This document shows positions 35,362 to 49,019 of a stretch of 64,000 nucleotides of DNA, in pieces. The position numbers were made by a program, and so were the translations under genes. The notes under the pieces were generated by a model. That model saw only the letters and a list, made by a program, of their open reading frames with translations. It made no database searches and was not told the DNA's origin. How positions within the stretch are numbered: the stretch's first letter is position 1; each line of letters begins with the position of its first letter. The stretch comes from Vanilla planifolia (Eukaryota > Streptophyta > Magnoliopsida > Asparagales > Orchidaceae), in assembly GCA_023846275.1 (NCBI GenBank), contig CM043877.1, forward strand, positions 16,908,607 through 16,972,606. Reading direction: 5' to 3'.

Positions 35362-38300
35362 TTAGCAATTGATCCCACATTGCTGAACGTCTGGACCTGT
35401 AACTCTAGTAGTAAAGGGATCAATTCTTACCCAGAGCAGAGAGAATATGGAGGCAAGAAGAATTGACCAGACCACAACAATGGTTGGAGTGCGATTCTGC
35501 CTCCCCATCAGGCCCTTGAGGAAGGGGTAGAGATGAACTATCACCCAAAAGGCGAAGAAGAGCTTGCCAAAGAGAGGACCCCAAGACTGGTATCCGCTGT
35601 TGATGGCATAGGAGATTCCTGCGACGACACCGACGAGGTTTATGATCAAAAGAGTTGTGGGAGGTATGAGAAGCGTGGTCCACTTGAACATGTATAGCTC
35701 TGCGGAGTCCCCATCCTCATCCGAAGCCTTGGAAGTAACGGTGAAGTTTGTGTCGATGCCTGCAAGGACTTTAAGGAGTCCTTGAAACACGGCAAAAAGA
35801 TGGGAGGAGACGCCTCCGATAACCCAAAACTGTTCGTTCCTCCACCATTCATCGATACCAACTCCACTCCATCTCATCTCCAGGATGCCCGTGGCGAAGA
35901 TGGAAAGGAAGAGAGAGATGAACCAAATACTAGCAACGTTACTAATCTGCAGCAGAAGAGGGAAGCAAGAGGGAAAGCTCATTCGGCTGTAATATGCTGT
36001 GGTAGTTCTCAAATTAAAATAAACAAATTATACTTCGTCAAATGAACTAAAAACTCAGATCTTCTTCATGGGTTTGTTTTCTCAACAATAAATTTGTCTA
36101 ATTGGGAAACTGATGGTTAGCTCTTCTCAGCTATAGATTTGTCATCTTATCTTCCATCTTAGGTTATCTCAATAAAGCTAATCTAGTTTGAAGAAGGAAT
36201 GAAAGAGAGAAAGCAGGTTACCTGAGGGATGATAAACTTTCCGGTGAGAAGACAGACAGCTGGCAGTGTACAGTATAACACAAGTGGAAGCGAAGTAAGA
36301 GGGTAAATGGTAGTGTTGATATAAGCAAATCTCTCGAGAAACTTGAGCCGACCACCATAGCCATACCATATGGGACAATGTCGGCTGAAGAGAATCTCAA
36401 CTGATCCCAGGGCCCACCTCAGCACCTGGTTGAGACGGTCAGAAAGGTTAATTGGCGCAGAGCCCTTAAAGGCTGCAAGCGGAGGCATGCAATAGATCGA
36501 CCGCCACCCTCGAGCATGCATCTTGAATCCAGTGAGAATGTCTTCAGTGACAGAACCATAGATCCATCCAATCTGCAAATTCCAAATAGATATGCAAAAG
36601 CACATTATTGGGAAGACAAATATAGCAACTAAGATGAATATTTTTAAATTAATCATAAGACAACAAATAATAAGGTAACTATAAATGAATTGAACAGTAA
36701 GTTGTTTGAAGAGAAAATTAGATAGAAAACAGAGAGATCAATCCATAAACCCCACAGGCCAAAGGACCACAACTTAATTCAAAGACAAAGGAAAAGCTAA
36801 GCTCAAAAAGACATTGTTTGGAAGGATATGTAATAAAGATAATAACTCGTTTATTATGAATCTAACCTTACTGAAGTTCCAAATACTTGGTGGTTTGATT
36901 CTGTTCTTACAAATCATATGACATGATATGATACAAAGATTGCCTTCAATAGGAACACTCAACAAAATGGTGTGACAAATCAGTAAAATAGGATATTAAT
37001 GCACATCATAAGGAGTCTAATTAGTAACTTAATTTTACCAAAATTCTTATGGATATATCCATTAAAGTTTGTCATATATTAATTGAGTAGAGATCCTACT
37101 AAAATAGTTCAAAAGACTTGTTTCCAATTGTGGACAGGATGGGAACTAAGTTTAAGGATATCCAACAAAAGCATATATTATTCATATGAAAAGAAATTAG
37201 AACATGAGACAGTCAATAGTTTCTTTATTGGCTATCTAGAAAACTCAGAAAGGGTTTATCTTTTATTGTCAAAATCATAATCCTAGAATAATTGAAACTA
37301 ATAATGTCAAATTTTTATGGAATACTGAGATTAGTGGGAGTGTTAAAAAAATTGATAGATTTAAGCAAAGATGCTATGTAGCAATAAATGTTTCTAAATC
37401 ATTCATAAAAAGTAAAATCTTCAAGTCATTTATGAAGAAGCAATACTACACAATAATTGAAAAAAAAAGCACCCATTGATGGAACTAATCCATAATTAAA
37501 TAATAACTCAACCACAACCAATAGAATTCATGGTTTAACAAAAAAAGGAGGCTAACTATTTATGATGACTTCGTGGTTTAGATAAACGAATTGGGTTTTG
37601 ATATTAGCGATAATAAAGAACTAATTTCTTTAAAATAGATCATAGAATGTCATCAATCTAATAAATGGATTGATGCCATGAAGAAAGAGTTACAATTCAA
37701 ATAACAAAATAAAGAGAGCAATCTCATTAAATTGCCATAAAGATGTAAAGACATTGGATATAAGTGGATATCCAAATGACAACAACAAAAAACCAGATTT
37801 ATAAAATACTCCAAAAGATAAAATTAAATATAAAGACAGATTTGCTCCTTTCAAGTTTCACTAAGGATTATTATGAGCACATGCAACTAATCATGATTTA
37901 GAGTTGCATCATATGGATGTAAAGATTAAATTTCTAAACGGTGATCTAAAGAAAGTTAATACGGATCAACCAAAACACTTTTCCATCAAAATACCGGGCA
38001 CATGATGTATACTGAAGTTCAAAAAGTGGACATAAGCAAGCCTCCCAATAGTGGTACATTAAGTGCTTAACAATGCTATAATATATACCGTAAGATCAGC
38101 AAGAATAAACATATATTTTTACATCCTATATGCTGATGACATATTATTAACCACAAAAGAATGACTTAGGAATATTGCATAAGAAAGAGAACTTGTAATG
38201 AAAATAAAAGGAATAAGTGAGGTATCCTATGAGATAGGAATAAAAATATTTTGTGACAAATCATGATTTGGGATTGGCTTAAAATGTTTATATTAATAGA

Positions 38301-41300
38301 TTTCTTAAAAGATCAAATATAGAATAGTGTTCACCTAGGATTTTTCTCATTTAACAAGGTGATAAATTTGATCATGTACAATGTCCTAAGAATGACATTG
38401 AGAGAAAGAAATAGAATTAATTTTGTGTCTATTGTAAGTAATCTTGTGTTTGCAGACTTGCATAAACCAGGTATTAGTTTTGTAATTGAAATGCTAGACA
38501 AGTATTGAAGCAATTTGGAGTAAAACATTGAAAAGATGCAAATGAAATATTAATATATCTGCCAAGAACAAAGAATTATATACTCATTTATAAAGGGTTC
38601 AATTATTTGGAAGTAATTAGTTTACTCATATCCAGATGTTTTCGGGTACCTTAATAGTAGAAAATTCACTTTTGACTTCATATTTATGCAAGAGTCATAT
38701 CATAGAACAGTTTTAAAAAGAATTAGTTGTGGTTGCATTCACCATGAAGCTGAATTTGTGGCATGCTTTAAAGCTATTGTTCAACCATTTCGGGTGTGAA
38801 ATTTTCTCTTGGAGCCTAGAGTTGTTGACATCTTTAGCAAGTCACTAGAAATTTATTAAGATAACACTACAACGATATTCTTCTCCAAGAATATAAATGC
38901 ACCAAGGATGTGAAACAGATGAATTTAAAATATTTTGCTATTCATGAGAAGGTTCATAAATAATGTCTATACAATATATTAGGATGGATCCTATGATAGT
39001 TGTTGGTCAACAACCAAAATTATTAATGAACATGTTCAAATAATGAATATTAATTGTAATAACATTTGATGAACTACAATTATGTAGAAGATGCTCTAGT
39101 TCAATCACGTGTTTCTAAAATTTTGTCACTGGGAACCAAATCATTACTTTCAAAACATCATTATAAACTATTATGCATTCAAAAATCATCTATGCTTAAC
39201 ATGTTGATTATATGTATCATAGTAAATAAAATGGAGCATTTAGAACAATGCAGATATAACTATCATAACAAAATTTACAGTTCAGCACTTTAATAATTTA
39301 GATGATTTCATATATGAGATTGATTTTAAAAAAATACTTTTTATATCAAAACATATGGTAAAATGTAAGATTATTTTTGAGTTGGCAGTAAGTGAACAGC
39401 TATGATGGCTTTTTCTTTCACATAACGTGGTCTAATTACACATCAAAGTTTATAATATTTAATGGATGTTCTAGACAGGATGAGATTAAAAGATCCAGTT
39501 ACGATTAATTAGGGCACAATCCTTTTCTGTCAAGGTCTGCAGAAAAGAAAGAAAAAAAGGGCTAGGAAAACCTAGTTCTCCGTATGAAGGAGATTTCTAA
39601 GCTGTCCACAAAAAGAAGTCTTCTAAATCACTCAATGGCATCAACCTCATCACAATCAATTTCTGGTATGCTTTTATATGATTTTTTTAAAAAAAGGGTC
39701 TTTTCAACCAAAGTCATGTAAAAGCATATCACAAATAGATTGAAATGTTAAGGATGATTGGATCAAGGAATTCAGGAAACTTTTCTTCCTTAGAAAAGTT
39801 GGAAATCTCTTTTTTTTTTTGTAGAAAATTAGGATTTTCCATTTATGCTTCTCTCTTTTCACATGTCCAATTAACAAGACCGTACTTTAATTTAGACAAA
39901 AAGGACGATATTATTCTATAATCTCATTTAATCTAAAAATCTATTAAATTTTGACATCTGGGATAATTTGTTGCTCTTGTGTCTTTGAACATGATCAATC
40001 AGACCACATAATGTGAAAGATCATCAATTGAACCAAGATGTCAGCTCAGTGAGCATCAAACTAAATTAATCTTACACTTTTTGCATATCAAAAACAAAGA
40101 GAATGATGCCTTAGCACCTTATACGTGTATAAATCAAATTTCTTGCATACAAGCAACATCTAGAAAGCGAAATAAGTAAAACAGAGTGCCATGTTGGGAT
40201 ACCTAAATCAAGAGCAAGATGACAATGATCTGAAAATTCTAATTAGCAATAACAAAAATGATGAGAGATGATATATATGATGGACCTTGACATTTCCACC
40301 ACTGAAATAGATTAAATACCTATAAAATAAATAGATGCTGCTCAAGAATATAATAAATTCAAGCAATTTTTGTTTTAGAAGTCCAATGTGTAATGGAAAT
40401 AGATGATTCAGCATGTGTCAGCAATAACTTTACACCTAGAAATTTAGGAAGCATCACATAAATCAGTTAAAAGATTGAAATCACGATAAAAATAGCATTA
40501 TTATCCATACCTCACTTCCCCATTCTGTCTTATCCTCATAACCACAGCTAATGACATGAATAGCTTCTTTCAAAAGAGACTCGGGTGTTGCAGACTGTGG
40601 AACACCGCCATGTTCCATAAGAGTAGAGGCAACAAAAACAGAGGACTGGCCAAACCTTTTCTCCAAGCTCATTTGTGACATTAGAAGGGACTTCTCATCA
40701 TCAAAACCAGAACCTAAATTCAAACAATCACAGAAGGACCAGCCTCAAGGAAGGAAACCACAGGAAAATAGGTTCGGTTGAAATTGTTAAGCTAGTAGGT
40801 AAGATTTACTACAATTTTAAAGAGGAAATTTCACATCAAAGAATTCATAGTAAAGAATAATAAAATCTGTCTAGCTACCCTTTTCTATCCATCCATTGGT
40901 TTATTTGGAAGCAAACACAAGGAATGCAGGAAACTCAACATAGCAAACTTCAATAATATTTTGTACTTCCAATTTACATAGATTTTCTTCGTATGTAATA
41001 TTCAACATAATCATATTCACTGTAGTAGTTTTTGGTGGTAGGGAAATTGTATAGTTCAATATATCTAGTAGCAGACTTTAAGTAAATAGCACCTCTACAG
41101 ATTGATTTTGATACAGTACCAAGAGATTAAGAGCAAATTGAAAAAGGATCAGAATTTCCTAAATTTATATGGACCTCATAGAGAATTAGTCATTGCAGTA
41201 CAGCAACAAGAAAAGAATGATCAAGAGACCAAGTTGCAAATTTTCACTGTTACAATTGTAAACATATGCCTCTTTCATCACTGTACTACAAATAACAATA

Positions 41301-44300
41301 TGCAGAATTAAGCAAAAATGTTTCAAATAGTAAGAGCCACCTTACATTTCTATTTCAAATTCCGATTATAAATACTTTTCTATTATTCAGAATTAAGGAA
41401 AGCATTTGGAATGTTTCAAATAGTGCGAATCAACTTACTTTGCTATTATTAATTCCTATTATGGATACTAAAATACAATTGCAATATTGCAAATAGCTGA
41501 TATGTATATGCAAAAAGAAATGTGAAACATTACCTTCAATGCCTTCTTCGATATCTTCCAAGTTGAATACAGGCACAGTATTGTCCACGTATTTATTATG
41601 CTTTTTATTATCAGAACTCTTCTTTGACTTCGAAGTTTTTTTACGAGAGCCACCACAACAAGAAGAGATAAAGTTAACCTTCTTGGACTTGTTTTTGACA
41701 GGAGGTTCGTAGCCATACAATGCAGTTCTATTGAAGACACAACCAGTTCCGACATAAACAGGACCTTGTATGCCATCAAGGCCTCTTAAATTAATCTATA
41801 TAACAAGATAAGAAAGTTTAGAAAATATAATAGAACAGCTTAGTCAATATGACCTTGAGGTTGTTTATGAAGCATATGATATAAAATTTTAACAAACAAA
41901 GCATATTGAAGAAAATAGTTCAACCATATATCTTTAAAGAAATGAACAGAGCATGCTTTTATTTATCCATATCATTCTCCAAAAAAAGAGAAAGTTTTAC
42001 TATGGTGGTCATGTAGAAAGACGCATTAATCTTGATATGTCATTCTTTCAAAGGACCACTGTACATTAACCAGTGTGAGTCACATGCTGCAGTGCATCTT
42101 AATTATAAATAAAAGCTCCAACATTCATGATCACCCTCTTTTAACCCAACTTTCACAACTCTTATCGTCATCAATATGATAAATAACACCATTAAAAGAC
42201 TTTTGAGTTCTCTACTCTTTGATATGAATTCAGTTTTCAATTAATGCCCATTAAAGCGTTTACAAATTCCTGAGAGGCTTTTGTTTTAAAAGACAAAAAG
42301 TTAGGCTAAAAGCTTTTTAAAGGGTCAGTTTTCAAGTAATGCCCATTAAAGCGTTTACAAATTCCTGAGAGGCTTTTGTTTTAAAAGACAAAAAGTTAGG
42401 CTAAAAGCTTTTTAAAGGGGGATGCAAAATAAAAGGGGAAGCTTTTTTTTTCCATTTTAGGTCTTCCCAATTATACGACTTTTGCCCTCCTAGGCTCCAT
42501 GCAATAACGATGTTCTGTCCATAAACAATGTTCCGTCCCTGGATAGCATTTTTTCCCTCAACGGCACTTTCTATCTTTTTGGTGACTACTTCGAAATTCA
42601 GAATGTTACACTTTAATTTGATGGCTCCTTGGTGATTATCATCGTCTAGATGATACCCAACATTCTCTCACCTAATCTATATTAGTCTTAAGCATAAATT
42701 GTCAGTTATTAAGAATTAAACAGCTTGGATAGAGGTTAACAGAGATTATTGTTAGCAACCACGACCACTCCCTTGATTGTTCCTTTTGGAGATATTTAGG
42801 AAACACAATTTTTCATCCTCTAAAGCTGATTTACAGTGAATCTTCTTGAGTATAAATTACGAAAAGACAATGTACAACTACACTAACTTCAAACGACAAG
42901 TTTTGTACTTTTATCCCTAACTTCAAAAACCCCATACCTTAATTATTACATTATCATTTTGTTTGACCACTGACTTGGTTATTCTACAGATCCACGTTGA
43001 TGTCAGTACCCTAATTAGCCATATCCAAAAAAATAATTGAGCATTATATATCCCCATCCTTCTGATTAAATTGAATGTATATGCTCTATCATTAGAACTC
43101 AAATAGAATTTCATCATCAAGCTTTTCTCCCTGCAACTTAAAAAATTAAGACAAAAAATCCCTATAAGTGAGAAATTAAATAGCCACATGAAACACTAAC
43201 TTGGGTGAGGCAAAAGAGCAAAAATTCCTACCCAAAATTTGGTATTCTTAACATTCAAATCTCCAAACTAAATGCTTAATGGTAAAGTACTACTTACATC
43301 AAAGAAAACTGTGTTGCGGTTAGCATAACGATCATTCTTATCAATACCATCAAACCTTTGTGGGAATTGTACATAACAAACTGATTTTCCAAGGTTAGGA
43401 TCCATGAGAAAACACATTGCCTCTCTCAGCGCCTTACTATTATTTATGTAGTGATCGCAGTCAAGATTAAGTAAAAAGGGTCCATTGGTAAGGACTGCTG
43501 AGACACGTACCTGCAAAAGCATTATGTTCCCAAAGACACAGTAAATACTGCAGCCATTCTACTTGTAATATAATCATCAATTCACATGTTTGTTTGCTTA
43601 CTAAAGCATTCATTGCACCAGCTTTCTTGTGATGCTGAAAACCAGGGCGTTTCTCACGAGAGACATAAACCAATCTAGGAAGCTCATTGCCTTCACTGTC
43701 AAGGCCTCCGCTATGGCCCAGGAAAACCTGCAAATCACCAAAAAAAGAGAATAATAAACTTAGTTTAAGCTTGATAATTAATCTTATGTGTGTCTGCATG
43801 GTATTATTTTCAAAAGGACATGACAAAAATGATCCATGATTAGGTATTGCACATAACAAGATGTATTACTTTCATGCATGTTTCCATTTAAATATAATTT
43901 ATCTTATAAAAGTGGAGTTTGCCACAATGCATGAATACCCAAGTGGGATTGAAGAATAATTTTGGTTAAATGTATCGTACAATAAACAACGTATGAATGC
44001 ACAAACCTGGATCATTCCAGGGTGATCCCTTGTGTTATTTCCAGGCCAAGGTGTACCATCTTGCATGATCCATCCTTCTTCTGGAACCTTTTGTGCCTTA
44101 GCAACAAGGCCATTGACTCGAACCTTAAACTCTTCATATTCCCTCTGCAAAACCATAAATGTTTGTAAAACAGTAGATTGCTACAACTCAAAGAACATCT
44201 TTTCTTTACTACCTTCATTGCCCGTCGATCTTTTACAAATGAAGGTTGAACCTTGTCTTTCAGGTAATCAATCTTCTGGGCAAAGTACCACTCTGGAGCT

Positions 44301-46842
44301 CGGGGTTCAATATTATATTTCTTGCAAAATGGAACCCATTTCCTTGCAAATTCTGAAGTTTCGGAAAGAGCTTCAAAGGTCAGCATAGCAGCTCCGTCAT
44401 CAGAGACGTAGCATGATACCTTGTCAACAGGGTAATCCACAGCAAGAATAGATAGTACAGTGTTTGCAGTCACCAATGGAGGCTCCTTCAAAGGGTCGAC
44501 TGTACTAACAAAGATGTCCACAGCAGCCAGCTGAGATGGTTCACCTTCTCTATCATACCTGTTTTACAAAACAATTGCACCATTACATGGATATGATGTT
44601 CAAAGTGCCTTAAGCATCAAATAAAATACACTAGCATCAGCAAATAACACAAAAGACTAATAAAATAATGAAAATATAGTTACCTTATCACTAGTCTATC
44701 AAGGTATGTTTCACGGTTTACAGGAAACCATTTAGGGAACTGGTCCAGAATCCAGGATATAGCAAACCATATCTCACATATAACTGATAGTAACCACAGA
44801 GCAAATGCATTGCGCACAGGATTCGTAATACGATAGTGTAAGAAAACACAAAGGACAACAAGCCGCAAGATGATCACCATCCGGTATGGGTTTATCCTGG
44901 ACGATGGTATGGATACTTTCCTAGAAAGAGGTTGTCGAGTTTCATCATTCCTGCAACAGCAACGTTTGGGTAAGTTAATGGAATTAACAAAACTTAAAAA
45001 AGTGAAGGACAACAAGTTTTGAAATTTAATTACTACAACTGCTGAGCCATTACAGCCTACAGAACACAAAGTGAAAGCCTAATAATAAAGTGTATTAGCA
45101 GTCAAGAACTGAGTATTTAAGTTGTACTGTTTTCTTAAAATTCTTTGATAAAAAACCATTTAATAAAGGTAGCCTAGTGCTGCAAAAGCTCTTGAATGAG
45201 ATCTGGAGAAACAGCAAATACAAATGCTCTACTGCATACATCCTTAAAGCCCCCACTGTGTGAGAAGTTGTTTCTACAACTTGAAGCAGCATTCTTCAAG
45301 CCTTATGGTGACAAATTACACAAATGCGCCAAGATTCACCCTGCTATGACAATCCTTGTGATTCTAGATAGATGTAGCATAAAATTTATTTTTTGTTTGT
45401 CAAGACATTGAATCAAAAAGCTGATTATTTATATTCAAAAATATAGGGAGTTGGGTCCATTATTGAAGTTAATAAATTGCCAGACATAGCATAAGATTTT
45501 GTGAAATATTAGGAGAACACATTGGAAACTAAACAAAACGTCATTTGTTGTTGTTACTTGAAAGTGCTTGGTTAATATTATAACATCTAAATTTCATGAT
45601 CTTCTACTCTAATTAAGCTTCAATTGCATTCTTACAATAATGCATCCTCCATGTTGTAATCAGTAGCGGCATCAATGTCGGTTACTGGTCTGCCCTCAGA
45701 TGGAGCATGGCTGGTTCCATTAGTAGTCAATGGATGTGTATTTTTATCAGCCTTCATCTTCCATCCATCAACCCGTTCTTTCCAAGCAACATTTCCAAAT
45801 CCACCAGAGAATTCCCTTGATGGGTTAGCTACTCAAGGAAGAAAACCAGAACAAGAGATCACTATGGGAATTCAGATAACTACTCAAAGTAAATGCACTC
45901 TGCAAACTACAAACAAAGAATCAATTATGGGTATTCATACGTGAATGATTAACATAAGGGAGTGGATGGACACGCTTGCCAACACCACCAGGAGACATCA
46001 TAAGGTCCGGGGACGCACATGGAAGCTCCCCTGATAGCTGCAAACCCAAAATAAAATAATAATTAAAAAAACTACAACACCCATAAAAAAAAGCAAAAGG
46101 AGGTCACTATTATCTCTCAATCACCCAAAAAAAACATATAATGCGTACATCTTGGCTGCGAGTGTGGGTGAGCAAAGGGATGTTGTTGCGAGGGATCTCC
46201 CCACTGTCATACTTTGTAACTACAGGATTTTCCCCTTTCTCATAATTATGCCATCCAAGTATTCGTTGAGCAGTCTTCTGCTGCTGATCTTCGTCTACAG
46301 AAGGGTAATTAGAACCAATAACAACATCTGCATCTCCTTCACCCACTTCCTCGCCATGGATTGGAGGACTCCCTACCATTTTTAAAGAAAAACATCACCA
46401 TCGACCGCCTAAAGAAAAATTCAGACCGGCAACATCATAAACAGAATAAAATAGACGGTCCAAAACCAGACCTCGATGCCTCTTGTACTTAGTCTTGCAC
46501 TGGGGACAGCATTGGTTCCCATGCTTCCTCTCGTACTCATAGCACGGCCTGCAGACCGGGAACCCACATACATCGCAAGCAACAAAAACATCGCCGTCTA
46601 ACGTGATACCCACGCGATCGCCGCAGATCTGGCAGACCTGGCCACCGCCATGCTTGGCATGTCTCTGCGAACCGCCCATCAGAATTAAGCATAGTCAACA
46701 CGCATGACTCCGATAGCAAGAGAAGACAAAAAATGAAAACCAAAAAACAGCAGTTCGTGCCATATAACAGTCTTAAGAGAAAGAAAACAACAGAAAATTC
46801 CTTCAGTTTTACACTAACCTCCGCCTCCCCTTCTGCATCCAT
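35362..46842 (-). CDS. CESA3: Cellulose synthase A catalytic subunit, CESA3 clade (14 exons)
   Basis: A plasma-membrane glucosyltransferase that polymerises UDP-glucose into beta-1,4-glucan in the cellulose synthase complex; CESA3-clade subunits serve the primary wall. Exons by my model, 5' to 3': 46842-46819, 46664-46472, 46372-46149, 46037-45941, 45828-45636, 44950-44684, 44558-44213, 44144-44007, 43727-43602, 43510-43298, 41795-41534, 40713-40511, 36572-36222 and 35946-35362. Total 3222 bases, 1073 aa, all joins in frame, all GT-AG. N-terminal RING-type zinc finger (Cys 19-64). Two membrane helices near 268-316. VSDDG (Asp 386/387), DCD (553-555), TED (771-773) and QVLRW (811-815) are intact. 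The class-specific region is about 640-694; six further helices follow TED/QVLRW to the C-terminus CGINC. The CESA3 assignment rests on [17 protein letters not shown], the CGINC end and overall similarity; paralogue identity is not certain. Odd points: exon 1 has only 8 codons, intron 12 is 3938 bp, and residue 793 is Pro where relatives have Lys. Confidence 0.95.
37060..39060 (+). pseudogene. Decayed Ty1/copia pol inside CESA intron 12 (antisense)
   Basis: Frames on the + strand follow copia pol in order with many stops and shifts. End of integrase: [20 protein letters not shown] and [13 protein letters not shown] at 37140-37260. RT start: [12 protein letters not shown] near 37660, [19 protein letters not shown] near 37900-37950. 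The RT active site is [13 protein letters not shown] with YADD at 38129-38140. Then YEIGIKIF and [10 protein letters not shown], and RNase [21 protein letters not shown] near 38560-38620 and [12 protein letters not shown] at 38740-38775. LTRs were not found, so this is an internal fragment. It accounts for about half of the 3.9-kb intron and runs opposite to CESA. Confidence 0.88.
42231..42419 (-). repeat. 95-bp tandem duplication in CESA intron 10
   Basis: 42231-42325 and 42326-42419 are nearly identical; I noticed one base substitution and one length difference. The unit begins CAGTTTTCAA and ends TTTTTAAAGGG. It lies in the 1502-bp intron 10, far from the splice sites. The high identity suggests a recent duplication. 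Confidence 0.93.
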
Positions 46843-47100
46843 CAGGTCCGTCTTTCCTCAACGATACTTGCTGAAAACACATTAAATCTATATAAGTAGA
46901 AAACAACTTCATCTGAACTACATAATTTTACATCCAACCAGAGAAAAAGGCAGCTGGCTAACTGCACGATCCACTGCCGATGAGCCTTTTTTTCAACCGA
47001 TGGGAGGAGAATAAATGTATTACCTCTAAACTCCCTTGTCGGCCGTCCAAGGCGAGCTCCGGAATGCTATCAGCTTTCTCCAATTTTTCTCCTACTATAA
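46843..47100 (-). promoter_or_regulatory. CESA 5' UTR with a likely leader intron and TATA-like box
   Basis: On the - strand a good donor (GAG then GTAATA) is at 47024/47023 and a good acceptor (TGTGTTTTCAG) at 46872/46871. Together they define a 153-bp intron (46871-47023) in the leader, leaving 28 bases of UTR before the ATG. A TATA-like TATAGTAGG sits at 47091-47099, but its use is uncertain; other TATA-like stretches lie at about 47170-47235. Leader introns are common in plant CESA genes. Confidence 0.45.
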
Positions 47101-47400
47101 GAAGCAAGAGTGAACCTTACGAGAGCGAAAACGACGATGCGCCCACCGACGGAGATGTACGACTCGCTGAAGGCTTAGAATATAATATCGGTAATCTTTG
47201 GGTTAAATTGGAAGATTTTTTGAGGGCTATTATAAGAAAATCCTGAGCTGGCAAGACGGCGAGAATCAGCCAGCTGGCTGTTCGGTGGTGTGGACACTGG
47301 ACTGCCGACACTTGAACTGCCTCCTCTTCCGTCAGGGGCAGTTTCGTAATATGATGTGACGGCACAACCATTTTTCCGTTTCTTAATTTCTATCCTTACA
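47101..47400 (-). promoter_or_regulatory. Probable CESA promoter region
   Basis: GC-richer than the DNA beyond 47400 and directly upstream of the CESA leader. TATA-like stretches occur at about 47170-47185 and 47228-47236 on the - strand. I see no cis element that I would name with confidence. Confidence 0.35.
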
Positions 47401-49019
47401 ATTAAAAAATTTGAGAGCGCGTCGCCGTTGAATAGACCAAAACAAGTTAGTTTAAATTTAATTTATTTAATTCAATTTTAAAAAATAGATAATTTGTCTA
47501 ATTATATCTTAATCCATACTTTTAATATAAAAAAAAATTTATAATTATACTAATTTAAAATAAATTTTAAAAAATTATTTTTACCAAACCAAAATGAAAT
47601 AAAACAATGTTAACAACAGCCAGACTTTGGGTTTCCATCTCAACGGTCATCTCTTGAGATCAATACCGAGCATGAAACGTTGTTAATAAATAACATATGA
47701 ATTTAAAAAATAAATAAAAAATAAAATGTGATTTACATGAAAGGAAGTTGACTTTTAAGTAAAATAAAAAAAGATTGTTGCAATTTCCATACAATAAAGT
47801 TCGAGAAGACAAACAGTTGAAAATCTCGATGAAGAGAAATAGGCAAACGGCTTAAGGAGAGATAACTGATAACTAAAACAGTATGAATGGCTAATTAGCT
47901 AAATAAACCAGCTTTTAGTACAGCAAATATTTACTAAGTACTCCTGATTAATATCAATTCATTGCATCATGATACCAAGAACAAGTTGAAATTATTCATA
48001 TGAGGAAAGAAAAAAAAAAGGTCATGCAGATGATCACATGTACAGATGCATGTAGCCTCGATCATTTGCTTCAATGAAGGAAACTGTTCACCATCTGTTT
48101 GCTTTAGGACATCAGTATAGAACAAATAAACAGCTCATTATCTGCATTCTCTCTGGTGTCCATTCGTTTAATGGGATTGAAAATATATTTTGGCCAAAGC
48201 ATTTCATGTCCTGCGCTAAGATCATCTTTCAAGGCAGTTCAAAGACATGCAAAGGAGAATTAGATCTCACATTTGACTAGAAAGATGCCAAATAATTCAA
48301 CAAATTAAGTTTATGAATATAAATTATATATAATTATATATTAAAACTTAAACAATAGTCTTGATTGTAGTATTAATTGTCAATTAAGTAACAATTAAAG
48401 AACCCATAGAAAAGTGTTCATATCACTATTAACACACTGTAACTACAATAATATATGCATCATTGACTTTGCAAAAATAGTGTTACGAGAGGAGAATAAA
48501 ATAAGAGCTCAAATTATGTTTAATATATTCTTAGACATTCAATAATTTGAAAACTTAAACTTATGTAAGTACTATATTAAGATTCCAACAATAATCATGA
48601 TTGCATAATTAGTTGTTAGATAGCAATCAATCAAAAGAACACATAACAAATATACCAAAACATCATAAGCCTTTGCAAGAGCAAAAATAATAAAATGATT
48701 AACTTAACCAAAAACATTTGTTAAGGGAGTAGTTAAAATGGGAGCACAAATTGAGCCTAATGTATCCTTAGATACAACATAACTCCAAAGTTTGTGCATA
48801 TGGATATGAACTATATTAATGTCTATTAAATCCAACGTTGCTTTATAAAACATGACATATAAAATAAGAAGTTGAATACAAATTTTTGAAAAAAAGTTGT
48901 CACTCAAAATATAAAGGCAGAAGATCTAACAAAAACAGTGATAAAAATAAAAATAAGAAAAAAAAAAGTGATTTTTTTTTAAAAATCATGGCCAAATCAA
49001 AACAAAGTGATTTTTCCTA
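47401..49019. other. Intergenic DNA with a GC-richer patch and degenerate repeats
   Basis: Mostly AT-rich. A less AT-rich patch at about 48030-48285 has an open + frame (48074-48280, 68 codons) and, on the - strand, an open stretch reading FGQNIFSIPLNEWTPERMQ; neither is recognised, and one could be an exon or a relic. At 48330-48900 two roughly 250-bp diverged copies follow each other (GAGCTCAAATTATGTTTAAT versus GAGCACAAATTGAGCCTAAT). Confidence 0.4.

Noticed and set aside
35782..36045. + strand frame over the last CESA exon
   Set aside because: Antisense shadow of a strongly conserved coding exon.
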